Assembly (NCBI GenBank): GCA_036245805.1
Contig: BTRK01000002.1
Span: forward strand, 42,576,661-42,640,660
Direction of reading: 5' to 3'
DNA: 64,000 bases
From: Pristionchus mayeri
Taxonomy: Eukaryota > Nematoda > Chromadorea > Rhabditida > Neodiplogasteridae
The notes under the pieces are model-generated. The model was not told the DNA's origin. It searched no databases and saw nothing but the letters and a program-made list of their open reading frames with translations. Of this stretch, positions 10,673-21,788 are shown one piece after another. The stretch's first letter is position 1. Every line of letters starts with the position of its first letter. A program made the position numbers and the translations under genes.

Positions 10673-11130
10673 CTAAATGAAGGATGTTCTGTTAATGGGC
10701 ACGGGAGGGAACCAGGGCTTGGGTGGCGGGTTCATGCACATCTTGATGCACTCCTCCATGGTCTGGGGCTTCTCCGTTGCAGACATGGACGGGGTAGAGT
10801 TCTCCTTATCTTGGCACCTGAAAGTTATTCAAAATTGATTATAAAAACATATCGCTATTTAAGAAAGAGGAAATTGTATAACACCTTTGAAATACGATGT
10901 TCGCATGTAAAATTCATAATCACATGGACAGAAGATCTAAACAGGGTGGTGTAGTACAGCACATACCAAAGGAATAGAATGGATACAAAAAAAACAATCA
11001 CTCACTCATTTCTGCATTTCTCCTCTTCATGCGTGTTGATTTGTTCAATGTCAGATTGACTCAGATATTCAAAGAAGCAGGTTGATGGACAAACCAAACA
11101 GAAAAGAAGGATAAGCATGTAGTTGGCCAT
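10673..11130 (-). CDS. Small secreted twin-CX3C peptide (copy 2)
   Basis: Exons 11130-11006 and 10817-10673 give 89 aa. The signal peptide is MANYMLILLFCLVCPSTCFF. CRNEC spans the exon junction, with the intron at the same phase and the same codon (GA|G before the second Cys) as in the gene at 3230-3570. The second motif is CIKMC, followed by a proline-rich tail (NPPPKPWFPPVP). The acidic stretch before the first motif (EEEKC here, LDEKC in copy 1) is also conserved. The two genes are clearly paralogs in spite of low identity elsewhere. The product is secreted; role unknown. Confidence 0.75.
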
Positions 11131-12082
11131 TCTGGGCTGAAATTTACAAGCTCTTAATACTCCATTTCGAACAATGTCAGCAAAAAAATATGCAAATAAT
11201 TGTCTTCGAAATTTCTCGCAAAAATGTTCGAAAAAAGTGAAAAAATATAATGTTCAGCAGCGCAAAACGGTCAGCACTGTCGGATATGAATTCAAAGAGA
11301 GCTAGCGATGGTTAGAAATGAAACCTGCGACCGGTGTGCTTTGGGAGTGCTATAAAATGCCTCTCAGGACCGACCAAATTCAATCAGGGGCGGAAAGTGT
11401 ATGGACTGGGAGAGGGAATGCGTGAAACCTTCTCCAATTTCTTTGCTCTGTTGCTCTAACATGCGAGAGAAGCACACCGAGAATCTTTGCTCTAATATAT
11501 ACTCTAATCTCTCGGAATTGGTTAATGGGGCGTGGAGAGTAGTGAGAGAGTCGGATATATCAAGTAATCATATCTTAACAACGATTCACGGGGATTTCGC
11601 TCTTGCAGAAGACATTAGCTAGAAATAAGACAAAAAGGCGATTAGCGGGGACTTGTTTTCCTGCATTTTACAGGGGGGAAAGTTATTTGAGTGCGTTAGC
11701 TATGAGTCCGGAAACATGTAACAGGCAAACAAGCTAGAACTTGTGACTGCTTTCCCGCACAAAACAGAAGAACACACAATGGGAAATGTGCATTCCATTC
11801 AATGAAATCATTCCGCAGACACATCAATACCTAATGAATTTTCGGCTCGTAGTTTCAAGAAGACTTTCTAGCATTTGAAATGTATACTATCTTGCATAAT
11901 CGTGAAGAGTTTATGCACTTGAAATTTAGTTTGTTGAGCAATCTATAATGGGGAACTTTTTTCCCAGATCCATGTAATCACTGCATCAAAAATGATGTAC
12001 AAGTACAATCAGACAGTATTTTTTTCATGCACTTTATCCGAATGAAGAGGTCCCTGGAATAGGTGGAGTGTCGAATATTAAG
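11131..12082. other. Intergenic, nothing firmly supported
   Basis: A TATAAAAT motif near 11352 precedes a 73-codon open frame (11401-11622) rich in CTCT/GAGA tracts. The product lacks a signal peptide or known motif and I do not call it. Downstream is A/T-rich sequence without features. Confidence 0.4.
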
Positions 12083-12584
12083 CTATTTCACGTTGAGAAC
12101 AATCACGTCACAGCAGAATGTCGGCCAGATTCTACAATATTTCTGTCAAGTAATTTTTAAATTTGTAAATATATTTGCAATAAAGTGAGCGAAATGCTCA
12201 ATGGCATGCTATTCTGCATGATGCACTACGTACATATCACCGTAGACGATGTCAGCGATCTCCAACCCGTCGTCGTATTTACAGTGAGCCCATGGTGCGA
12301 TCGCTTCGCAGTTCTATTAAGCATATTGTGATGTTGGAGAAATGATGATAAATTCTACCCCTTCAGGATGCAAGTTGACTACATCATTAAGGCAGTAAAG
12401 CGTTTTTTTGCCCTCGGAGCAGGAACTACAAATACGTTATTGAACATCTGCAAGATAGTATCGATGCATACGGTCCGAATTCGACAATGGACTGGAGCGT
12501 TTTGGCAAGTCTCGCAATTTCCGTGGTTCCCTCTGGGCACTCAGTTGAACCACAAAAGGGCGCGTTTCCGTGCCACTTGCAGAC
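12083..12584 (-). CDS. Secreted CxW...CC family protein, member 2 (first exon not found)
   Basis: Four minus-strand exons, 12584-12472 (113 nt), 12425-12359 (67), 12313-12234 (80) and 12131-12083 (49), match the exon lengths of members 4 and 5 and keep one frame to the stop. They encode CKWHGNAPFCGSTECPEG, then CSEGKKTLYCLND, NCEAIAPWAHCK, and the terminal FCCDV block. One Cys of the usual TLCC pair is Tyr here (TLYC). The exon for the signal peptide should lie upstream (before 12584 on this strand), but no good candidate is visible, so the gene may be 5'-truncated. Confidence 0.75.
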
Positions 12585-12727
12585 CTGTACTGATAAGTTC
12601 ATTGAAGTAGCTAATTAAATCAAGAATTTGCAAAACGACGGTATCTTCATTCCATGCACTGACCCGCCGCGGCTCGATCGGTCTAGGGAGAATCAAGAGA
12701 CAAAATCTAGTTTATCGAACGCAAATG

Positions 12728-12828
12728 TCAATTAAAACAGTTCACTTCGTCGTATAGAGAGCCGTAGAGACACCTGTCGCACTTCTTAGCAGCAGCAGCA
12801 ACGCCCAGAAGGATGAGAAAAAGAACGA
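12728..12828 (-). CDS. Short secreted Cys peptide, last exon (inverted pair, left)
   Basis: A TTTGCAG acceptor precedes an exon reading VLFLILLGVAAAAKKCDRC and ending in DEVNCFN-stop. It looks like the end of a signal peptide followed by a tiny cysteine-containing mature part. The first exon was not identified. A diverged inverted copy lies at about 13919-14033, where the cysteines are replaced by other residues. Confidence 0.4.
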
Positions 12829-13136
12829 CTGCAAAGGTAACAATATTTAAACAGTCTTTACAAATATTATTTAAAAATAAATTTATAACAAGCCTTTTCG
12901 CATACTGTGAGCACGGTTGGGGAGTAGGGTTCGATCGCTTTGATTTCGAAACCAGCACTCTTAAATAGGGACACAAAAGGACTTTGATGGGATTCATTCT
13001 TGAAGCATGTATTATTCCCCATCCCAATTTCCTATATGATTGGGGAATGACACATACGCGTGATTTCTGGAGCGTGTCATTCGATAGAATCGGCAATCTC
13101 CAATAAAAACAGTTTTCTCCCCATACATCACATGGA

Positions 13137-13226
13137 ACAATCGTCTGACTCTCTCCACACCACACGCTGTCTCACAGGTCATAGAGACGAGAGAGCGTGC
13201 AAATTGAAGAGAGTCAGACGATTGCT
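13137..13226. repeat. Hairpin MITE-like sequence
   Basis: CAATCGTCTGACTCTCT at the left and its inverse at the right enclose a CTGTCTC...GAGACGAGAGAGCGTGC core. A similar core recurs in hairpins at 23388-23500 and about 40455-40510 with different outer arms. Confidence 0.5.
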
Positions 13227-13757
13227 CATCACATGCTTTCCACAGTTCTGAGTGCACAATTTCGCAAACAACATGCATCAGCCGCGATACTGTTAATATT
13301 ACTAATATTCAATAATAAATACTTCTAGCAAATCATGATTTACCTGCAATTGGCAGAGTTGTGTAATCGGAATGGTATTCTTGAAAGGAATCGACATTTT
13401 TCATTGCATACCAAGTGTTTTCCTTGAACGGAGGATAAATCACATGTTGCTTTGATTGTTACTCCGATCGAAAACAAAATAACAAACACTGAGAAATGAT
13501 AATCAAGAAAATCATTCCGCTTTAATTACCCTGTCGATTACCGCGGGCGATTAGGCACGTCACTGCTAAAAGTATTTGATATCAAAAATAGGAGTAGTAT
13601 CGTGCACGGTTATCATGTTGTGAAATTCTGCAATCTCAGAAATGTAGAAATCATTTGTTGGGGAAAAATGTTTTTATTGGAGATTGCCGATTCAATCGAA
13701 CGACACGTACCAGTAATCACGCGGGTGAGTCATTCCCCAATCCTAAAATAAATTGGG

Positions 13758-14033
13758 ATGTGGAATGGCACATGCTTACGATATGAATTACAACACTGTC
13801 CTTTTGTATCCATATTTAACCATGATAGTTTTGAAATAAATGCGTTCCGGCCCTTTTCTCCTACCCAAGATGCGAATAGGTTTGTCATATCCTTATTTCG
13901 AAATATTATTTACATTTCCAAATTTGCTGTCGTCATTCTACTCCTCATACTGATCGTAGCAGCTGCTCAGGAGAATTCTCAGGAGAACTTCGACGAAGTG
14001 AATCAGTTTTCTTTTAATTCCAAAATTATATAG
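13758..14033 (+). pseudogene. Diverged copy of short secreted peptide (inverted pair, right)
   Basis: The open frame ends with FAVVILLLILIVAAAQENSQ and an acidic tail. It aligns with the exon at 12828-12728 (inverted), but the splice acceptor has changed (TTGCTG for TTTGCAG) and both mature cysteines are lost. Probably a decaying copy; expression is doubtful. Confidence 0.35.
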
Positions 14034-14193
14034 TTTTTAATGCGATACTCACACAACTGGCGTTAATTGGTGAGGCAGTACATCATTCAATTCAGACATC
14101 AGTCCCAGATAATCGGTCGCGCAAACCCTTTGTCATGAGAAGGGGAGAGAGGGGATGGGCTAAATATCCAAGAAGTACCGCTTATCTAATATA

Positions 14194-15456
14194 TTAGGTT
14201 GTAACATAAGTTTTGTCGCATTTCGTTGGTTCACAAAATTTCCATGAAGGATACTTCTCAAACATTCCCATTGCCTGACCTCCTAGCATATGTTTCTGGT
14301 GTACATGCACATTCAAACCATAGGGTAGAGCTGAACCGCAGACGCTGGATATGTCAAAAATATTAATATGAACTGATTTAAATTTGGTACAGATTTAATT
14401 GATTCGTTTGATCGGGTGCTAGTTCGCAGAGATGAATAATGAACCAAACTTCTACAGCATGGTTATATGCCCCGGCAATGCTCTTTCAAAATATACGCCA
14501 GATATGGTGCTATGTTGAGCGGAATCAAAGATATACTTCACTGAGTGTAAGGTTAGCCGCTGATTCGTAGCCAACTTGACCAACTCTTCTGAATCCAGAA
14601 TTCAACAGTGACTAACATAAGCGCGTTCCAATTACCACTCATGGAGGTCTAATTTATCATTGAACATTCGAGAGAAAGAACACTCTACTTGTGGGAAATT
14701 TGAATTTTCATTAATTCAATTCGCGCACAATTTTACCAAAAAAATCCAAGTTTAGGTGTTTCGAATTAAAGATTGTCATTCAAAAGCTATTTATTTCCAA
14801 AATTATCCCAAGTAGATAATGGTAAAGGAAGGGTTGATGGTTCGAATGGACACAATAAATCAGATATTGAACATGTGTGTGAGGTAGGAATGTGAACGAA
14901 GTGCCAATTTCAGTAGTTTCATATACATGCCATCGTTCCGAATGGAGCCACTTATCTCAACAGAACCCAGTCTACCCCAAGCTTTGTCTGTATATTGACC
15001 ACTTTGGGTGAACTATATTCCACTACTATTTGGATCTCGATATATATTGAGAAGAAAATTCGGCTTGCGAACGTTTTCGCGACCGTCACCTACCATCCAC
15101 ATTATACAAACTCGTCTACATTTATAGAACGATTTCCGTTCGTCATTATCCGTGAGTGGTTCAAAATTATGCCCTTATTTGGTACTTTACGCAAATCACA
15201 CTAAATCGGCATAATTTCTCCTTTTCAAGAAGAGCTGATGCGTGAAAATGATTTGCACTCCTGATCTCAGTTCAACTTTGTCTGATTAATGTGTCTCCTC
15301 AACTGCCTTGACAGGGCTGAAGTAAAGCGCGTAAGAAAGGGTACGAAGCCCCTCACTGATAATTAATATCGAAATTGAGATTAAATTAATTCAAAGAATT
15401 TCTGAGGTTAGAATGCATAAGAAATTGGTCGCGACAAAACTTATGTTACAACCTGA
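14194..15456 (+). mobile_element. Non-autonomous mariner-like element, copy 1 (1,263 bp)
   Basis: Bounded by TTAGGTTGTAACATAAGTTT at the left and the inverse of TCAGGTTGTAACATAAGTTT at the right, and flanked by TA on both sides (14192-14193 and 15457-15458), as expected for Tc1/mariner insertion. Copy 2, in the opposite orientation, is at 20167-21433. Neither has a recognisable transposase; the longest internal frames (such as 14995-15204) are conserved between copies only because the DNA is. The right end lies 11 bases before exon 2 of CxW member 3. Confidence 0.8.
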
Positions 15457-15467
15457 TAGTATTTCAG

Positions 15468-15942
15468 ATGTGCGAATGGCGCGGACTCGCGCCCCACTGT
15501 GGATCCAACGATTGTCCTGAAGGATCCACGGAAATTGCGAGAGTTGAACAATCAATCGATTCCATTCCTGAATTCGGACCGTATGCATCATTATTGCTTG
15601 TCTTTATAAAATGTAATTGAAGATCCTGCTCCTTCGGAACTAAAACGCTCTGCTGCCTCAGTGAAGCAGTTCGAAAGGATCCAGAAAGAGGGTTTCTCAA
15701 CATTTTTTTAGCAATCTCACGATTTCTACCGCAGCATTGCCAATCGATTGAATCTGCGGATTACTGTGACGACAGAGTGGTGATAGCAAACACGGTCTCC
15801 GGTGATATGTCAGTGGTACATCCTTCTGATTCGAATTTCCTACTTAATTGTGAGCCTTTTTTCACATTATTTCCAATATATCAAAACATTTTCTGTTCCT
15901 ATTGCTTGAAAAGTGTCTTGCAGAGTCTGGCCGAGTTTCTGA
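15468..15942 (+). pseudogene. CxW...CC family member 3, 5'-truncated with stop at the CC motif
   Basis: Exon 15468-15580 (113 nt) encodes CEWRGLAPHCGSNDCPEG, followed by 15623-15808 (186 nt; TKTLCCLSEAV then HCQS, YCDD), arranged like the 192-nt fused exon of member 1. The last exon starts at 15924 and reads IVWPSF, then TGA where the first Cys of the terminal CC motif should be (TGC to TGA), followed by CDKG in frame. The signal-peptide exon is missing or separated by the mariner-like element whose end is at 15456. A late stop and loss of the 5' exon argue for a recent pseudogene. Confidence 0.7.
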
Positions 15943-16445
15943 TGTGACAAGGGCGTAATTGTAGTGTCTGTACTATGACAATTATGTGATTCTTCTACCT
16001 ATACTCAATATATTCCCCGAGCCTCTTAAAATCGATAAAGTGCATGAAAATATTGATCTGTGGGATGGTTCGAATGTGATTTCTCCAGGATCGACAAATC
16101 GACAAAAATTTCATACGTTTTAAAAATGTCAACTGTACCAAAACTGCAGCCCTATTTCGAGTTCAAAAGTATGATGTCATGAAGCAATGCACATTTTGAA
16201 TTGATCATATTCACGTGAGAACTATTTCCTGCATAAAGCTGTGAAAATTTAGCCAAATATGTCAAACAGTAGTATCATGAAGCAAGGTACGTATTTTTCT
16301 TCGATTCGATTTTTTTCCAAAAATAGATTTGTTTATTCGGTAAACTTCAGCGTGGTTCCTTCTCGCTTTCGTCTCAGTCGATGGTGAAGTAAATTGAAAT
16401 CCATCAGCATTTTCGAAAATAACCTTCCGCTTTTATATTTCTTAG
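15943..16445. other. Intergenic; no exon found for the next gene's 5' end
   Basis: This stretch should contain the signal-peptide exon of member 4. ATG codons are present, but none leads into a hydrophobic segment with a usable donor. Confidence 0.4.
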
Positions 16446-17032
16446 TTACGATCCACGGCTTGCTCATGGCACGGTTCTCCATCTTTCTTTTCTCGCGATT
16501 GCGGATCAAACGAGTGCCCAGTAGGCACGACAGAACTTGGAAGATTCGACAGAGATGTAACCGATGCAATCGCCCCCTTTGGAAAGTTAGTTAAACTTAT
16601 AAACGCATTTTAGCAACATTTTTGCTCAGAAACTGCGATAAAGGAACTAAGACACTTTGCTGCCGTGACGATATCGTTCTTCTGAATCCAAAGACGGTAA
16701 TGTTTATAAGACAAATGGGGATTAGTGCATTCCTTTTTATAGCTATATTTTTCTCGGATTGGTTCATAAAAAATCTATAATGATCAACTCTAATTTAGCA
16801 CACTCAACAAACTCTCAAAAGGGAACTCAAATCGAAAAAAAAGAAGTAGATGTATTCAGCACTGTGGTGATGATACTTCGCGTAATTATTGTTTCAACGA
16901 CGGCAAACAAGTTCTCGTCTGGAGAAAAATCAGGGACGTGTGAGTGAGATCATTATTTTTCATACATGGAAAGAACTGATTTTCAGTCCCAGGATGGCGC
17001 TCTGTTGCGTGAAGGATACCTTGAAGCTGTGA
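16446..17032 (+). CDS. Secreted CxW...CC family protein, member 4 (first exon not found)
   Basis: Exons 16446-16585, 16630-16696 (67 nt), 16860-16939 (80 nt) and 16987-17032 keep one frame to the stop. The first encodes CSWHG, a four-residue insertion before DCGSNECPVG, and ends PFGK. The next has CDKGTKTLCCRDD, then HCGDDTSRNYCF, and the last RMALCCVKD. Exon sizes 67 and 80 equal those of member 2. All core cysteines are present, so the protein could fold like its paralogs. No convincing 5' exon with a signal peptide was found upstream. Confidence 0.65.
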
Positions 17033-17544
17033 CAAAAATCAACGAATTTTAGGATTGTACCGATATTATATGAAATATATGAGTACACTATTGCTTAGCA
17101 GTTTCTTAACATACGATAATGTCCCTTACATAATTTGCATTGAACATTTATAATTAGATCACATCTCAGTTCACAGGAAATGAGCAAACGCCCAATGCGC
17201 AAACACGATTGAGCATGTGATTTCCTTCCTGCGTCAGTGATAAACACGAGAGAAACAATGCGAGATGTGCATTCTCAACAACAAATTGAGATAAAAACAC
17301 GTTCACATGGTGCCGTTAAGAGTTTTCGTTTAGATCGTAAAATCGTCATGCGCTATGAGTACACATGTTGTCGATAGGTTTCTTTTAAAACCAGCTTGGC
17401 CAATGCGAATGAGAGTGCCATTCGCCGAGAGAAAGTGCTACTCTTTTACGTGCAAGTTTCTCCTTTACTTCAGTTCTCGTGATATTCCACTGTGCTCCAC
17501 TGTGTAATTTGCTTGCATTCTAACAAATTACGTATTGTGTGCAG
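17033..17544. other. Intergenic, presumed promoter of member 5
   Basis: No genes seen. It is the upstream region of member 5. Confidence 0.4.
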
Positions 17545-18686
17545 ATGTATCAGCTATGCTTGATCGCCATGATATTCGCTGCTGCAGCGGCTGCAGATAC
17601 ACCGGTACGAGCATATTCACGTCTCTAAATTATACTCGCGTTTTCTTCTAAGATGCAAAATGTCAACATATTGATCTCTGACCTCTTTCCAGTGCGAGTG
17701 GCGAGGTCACGCGCCCTTCTGCGGGTCGCAAGAATGCCCGCAAGGATGGGCTCAACTGGCAAAGTCAAGTGACTCGGACGACAACGATTTCGCGGAGTTC
17801 GGAAAGTAAGTACACTAGTAAGAAATCGGCGCATGCTCTCTTCGCTGCGCGTACCACTATGTCCCACCAGCGAAATAATACATAAAACCCTCTCTAAAGT
17901 ACGTCATAGACCGAAAGTCGGGGAACCGTATGTATGTTCGTTTCTCTCGCTGTATCGGCCAGCTGCGAGAGCGTGTAAATAATGAAGAGTTTCGCGAACT
18001 CCAAAATGACCAGATTTTTCGCTAATTTCTCAGCGATTGAACATAATGTTGTATTATTCGGAGTAGCTTGATAGCTGTCCAGCAGTGGCAACTCGTTGCC
18101 CATCCCAGTGCACCCATGATTCATCATTCATGGCCGTGAACAATGAACATGCACCCGTGGACATGTTGTTTGCCCACTCAGTGTACGCGGGGGTAATATT
18201 CGAAGTGTGATTCATTACTTACAGCGTGTGCATATTTGGCCAGAAGACGCTGTGCTGCAAGAATGAGCACGTTCGAATGAAGCACGTACCGGTGAGTATA
18301 TTTTTCTTTATATTTTTGTAATTGTTTAGACTTTAAAAATTGATTTTCTATAACGATGTGCTACAATAAATTTGCTTCAACCTTGGCGTGTCTTTGGCGA
18401 ACTGATGTTATAATGCATATACGTATCTTATAAAATGGGTAACTTGATAACAAATCACTTCAGACCTGCACTCGTAAGGCTGAGGGCTGTCCTAGTGGAC
18501 AAGTGAAGGTGGCGGTTGAGCGAATCGCTAAAATCTATATCGACAAGTGATTTTTTTTTAATTTACGAAATTCAATTTCACATATATTTCAGTGATTACT
18601 ACAACATCTGCTGCGATCGGGAGATTTTGGCACATCATCACAAGAAACACGAACAGAATGAGATTATGAACGATGGATCCGACTAA
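17545..18686 (+). CDS. Secreted CxW...CC family protein, member 5
   Basis: Five exons (17545-17604, 17693-17805, 18225-18291, 18464-18546, 18593-18686) sum to 417 nt, giving 138 aa. MYQLCLIAMIFAAAAAADTP is the signal peptide exon. The mature part starts directly with CEWRGHAPFCGSQECPQG, then CIFGQKTLCCKNEH, CTRKAEGCPSG, and YYNICCDREI, ending in a His-rich tail with HHHKKHEQN. Exon sizes 113 and 67 match member 2 exactly. This is the cleanest complete model of the family. The tail is longer and more His/Lys rich than in the other members. Confidence 0.85.
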
Positions 18687-19138
18687 ATTCATGTCAACAT
18701 TAACTGGTGCATTGCCAAAAAAATATCACATACTAAACAGGAAAAGCGTAAGCATGCTGTCACGGAAGTTCTGGGATTTGGTTGATCTGATGTAAATGGC
18801 ATATGCATTGTAATACGTCAATAATTCGCACACTCATAAGCACAAAAGGTACATAAAGTATACATAAAAAGTCAGGGGTATATGATTCATTTCACTGTTG
18901 CAAAGATGTAATTGAGATTGTTAATAGTGTTGTGGAAGAGCCGGGGTATGCCTCACACTCTTCCACTTTTGCTACAAGTCCTACGGCATCTTATTCCATC
19001 TCCCTCTAGAAATGTCTTTATTCGAATTTTTTCGTTCGATATTTCTTATCGCCACTCCTTCGGCATGTGAGCTTGAAAACGAATGAAATACAAGCCGTAA
19101 GGAAGACAAAAAAATATCATGACGTAATTCACTTGTTT
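18687..19138. other. Intergenic, nothing recognised
   Basis: Lies between the plus-strand secreted-protein cluster and the minus-strand F-box-like cluster. The convergent arrangement would place both 3' ends here. Confidence 0.4.
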
Positions 19139-21788
19139 TCACGGATATCGAGCTGTTGCTGTAACTGTGAACATGGTCATGGTAGTGCCGGGAGTTTCAT
19201 GCACATTCCCCTTGACTGTTCCCGTTGCGTCGAGCGCGAGTCTCAACGTATTCCAGCGGTCTTGGATGCTGTTCACTGACGCATACGACTTGAGCATAAC
19301 TGTGCACCCTAGGGTTGTGGCCTTGACGCAGAACGTAACGTAAGCCTCGTAAGAGGTATGATTCAAACAGGCGTCGTACATTATTAGATTCTTAATGTTT
19401 TGACCACGGAGTAGCTTTAGAACATAATGTTTGCAATTGTAATGTACAGTGACACAATCAAATGTCACAAATAATTGATATTCTAATATTCTCAAAGAAT
19501 GAATATTCTTTGATGATGCAATTGACAACCCTTAACCGGAAAAAAACACTTGAAATAATGATGTTGTCACCCTGATTTGTCGACTTCGAGACCTTTCATC
19601 ATCAGACTTTCGATGGGCACATCATTAATACAGTTGTACAAAATATTTCTCTCTAATTCGAGCTGGTGGAAATTTATGAAATTTAAATACAGCTCGTGTA
19701 TGCGAGAACATCGTTTGAATATGCGTGTTAATAGCTTCGACAGTCTCTCGGAATCGTTTGGAGCTCGATCGCATGTGTTGTAAATAGGAATTGGCTAAAT
19801 AGCGTTAGTCATGGTTAAAGAGTCTTTCATAAAAAATCAACAATTATCTCACGTCACAGGAATACTGCTCTTGCGGGATTGTCCAATTGCTAACTCCGAA
19901 AAATGGAATGAATTTTCGAGGAAAGCGCATCACAAAGGAAGAATTTCCAAGCCCATCAATAGCCCAGTTAAAATAATGAATGATGGGGAGACGTTTATAA
20001 TCAGCATCAGTTAGATGCTCTTGAGCGAGACTCATCCACCGCCGAGAAACCTGGCATTTTCACAGCTCCCATATGTTATAAATTAGATGCATACATGGCA
20101 TCATTATTAAAGAGTGAAAGGTAATTGTGTATTTTTTAATTAGTAATTCGTTTTCTGAAATATTTATCAGGTTGTAACATAAGTTTTGTCGCGTCCAATC
20201 TCTTATGCATTTTAACCTCAGAAATTCCTCGAATTAATTTAATCTCAATTTCGTTATTCATCATCAGTGAGGGCCTTCGTACTCTTTCTTACGCGCTTTA
20301 CTTCAGTCCTGTCAAGGCAGTTGAGGAGGCACATTAGTCAGACAAAGTTGTACTGAGATAAGGATTACAAATCATTTTCACGCATCATCTCTTCTTGAAA
20401 AGGATAAATTATGCCGATTTTGTGTGATTTGCGTAAAGTACTACATATGTGCATAATTTTGAACCACTCACGGATAATGACAAACGAAAATCGTTCCAGA
20501 AATGTAGACGAGTTTGTATAATGTGGATGGTTGGTGACGGTCGCGAAAACTTTCGCAAGCCGAATTTTCTTCTCAATAGATATCCAGATCCAAATAGTGG
20601 TGGAATATAGTTCACCCAAAGTGGTCAGTATGCAGACAAAGTTTGGGGTAGATTGGGTTCTGTTGAGATAAGTGGCTCCATTCAGAACGATGGTATGTAA
20701 ATTGAACTAATGAAATCGGCACTTTGTTCATATTCCTACCTCGCACACATGTTCAATATCTGATGTGTTGTGTCCATCCTAACCATAAACCCTTCCCTTA
20801 CTAGTATCTACTTGGGATAAGTTTGGAAATAAATAGCTTTTGAATGACAATCTTTAATTCGAAACACCTAAACTTGCATATTTTGGTAAAATTGTGCGCG
20901 AATTGAATTAATAAAAATTCAAAATTTCCCACAAGTGGAGTGTTCTTTCTCTCACTTGTTTAATGATAAATTATACCTCCATGAGTGGTTATTGGAACGC
21001 ACTTATGTTAGTCACTGTTGTTGCAATTCTGGATTCAGAAGAGTTGGTCAAGTTGGCTACCAATCAGCGGCTAATCTTACACTCAGTGAAGTATATATTT
21101 GATTCCGCTCAACATAGCACCATATCTGGCGTATATTTTGAAAGAGCATTGACGGGGTATATCACCATGCTGTAGAAGTTTGGTTCATTATTCATCTCTG
21201 CGAACTAGCACCTGATCAAACGAATTAAAAAAATCTGCACCAAATTTAAATCAGTTCATATTAATATTTTTCGCATAGCCAGCGTGCGCAGTTCAGCTCT
21301 ACCCTATGGTTTGAATGTGCATGAACACCCCAAACATATAATAGGAGGTCAGGCATTGATAATGTTTGAGAAGTATCATTCATGGAAATATTGTGAACCT
21401 CCGAAATGCGACAAAACTTATGTTACAACCTAATATCACTTACAAGCATCATTTCATCGATGTGTTCCTGTCCCACTCTGATGATCATGCGTATAACATC
21501 CGATGTGAGGGTAGACAAATTGATAATTTCTTCTTTCTTTGTTTAGGCACCGGATATATGCAGGGACTGAATGATCGGAAATATAAAAACATGCATAACT
21601 CGAAAAAATCAAGAATTAAAGGAACGATTCCATGGTATTTTCCTCCTACGCGTGCAACAAGCATCACTGCAACGATGAAATCATGAAATCCATAGATTGC
21701 TCACCCTCATTAATTCTCCAATTTCGCCTCGCGCGTTATCATCGAGCTCTCGAATAATTTGAAAAATATTCGGAATATTAGAATCCAT
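19139..21788 (-). pseudogene. F-box-like family copy A, interrupted and probably broken
   Basis: Exon 1 (21788-21705, 84 nt) starts MDSNIPNIFQIIREL. Exon 2, near 21550-21437, has the F-box-like segment SDVIRMIIRVGQEHIDEMML, but in that frame a TAA sits where copy C has TCG, six codons into the exon. A mariner-like element (20167-21433) fills the following intron. Later exons are about 20050-19844 (WMSLAQEHL), 19800-19570 (RIFKRCSRIHELYL) and 19528-19139 (LGCTVMLKSYASV ... LALDATGTV). The family ends in a conserved LGC..E/LK and ATGT motif. F-box proteins normally recruit substrates to SCF ubiquitin ligases; membership is inferred from the LPSDxIRxII pattern. Confidence 0.6.
20167..21433 (-). 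mobile_element. Non-autonomous mariner-like element, copy 2 (1,267 bp)
   Basis: Reverse-oriented relative of copy 1 (14194-15456), with ends TCAGGTTGTAACATAAG and the inverse of TTAGGTTGTAACATAAG. It is flanked by TA at 20165-20166 and 21434-21435. The insertion lies in the intron after the F-box-like exon of copy A. The two copies are similar along the whole length, pointing to recent activity of a trans-acting source elsewhere. Confidence 0.8.

Larger units (their letters stand above)
12728..14033. repeat. Inverted duplication around small peptide copies
   Basis: Segments at about 12728-13110 and about 13650-14033 are inverted copies. Landmarks are the block with GGAGATTGCCGATT (13093, inverted) and its partner near 13678, and the hydrophobic exon at each outer end. 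The spacer (about 13110-13650) holds a hairpin (13137-13226) and otherwise featureless A/T-rich sequence. Confidence 0.6.

Noticed and set aside
11401..11622. 73-codon open frame behind a TATAAAAT motif
   Set aside because: The TATA-like spacing is suggestive, but the product lacks signal peptide, introns or paralogs; CTCT/GAGA-rich sequence can give such frames by chance.
14995..15204. Open frame conserved between the two mariner-like elements (also 20365-20619 minus)
   Set aside because: Conservation follows from the elements being copies; the products have no transposase motif and differ in length and start.
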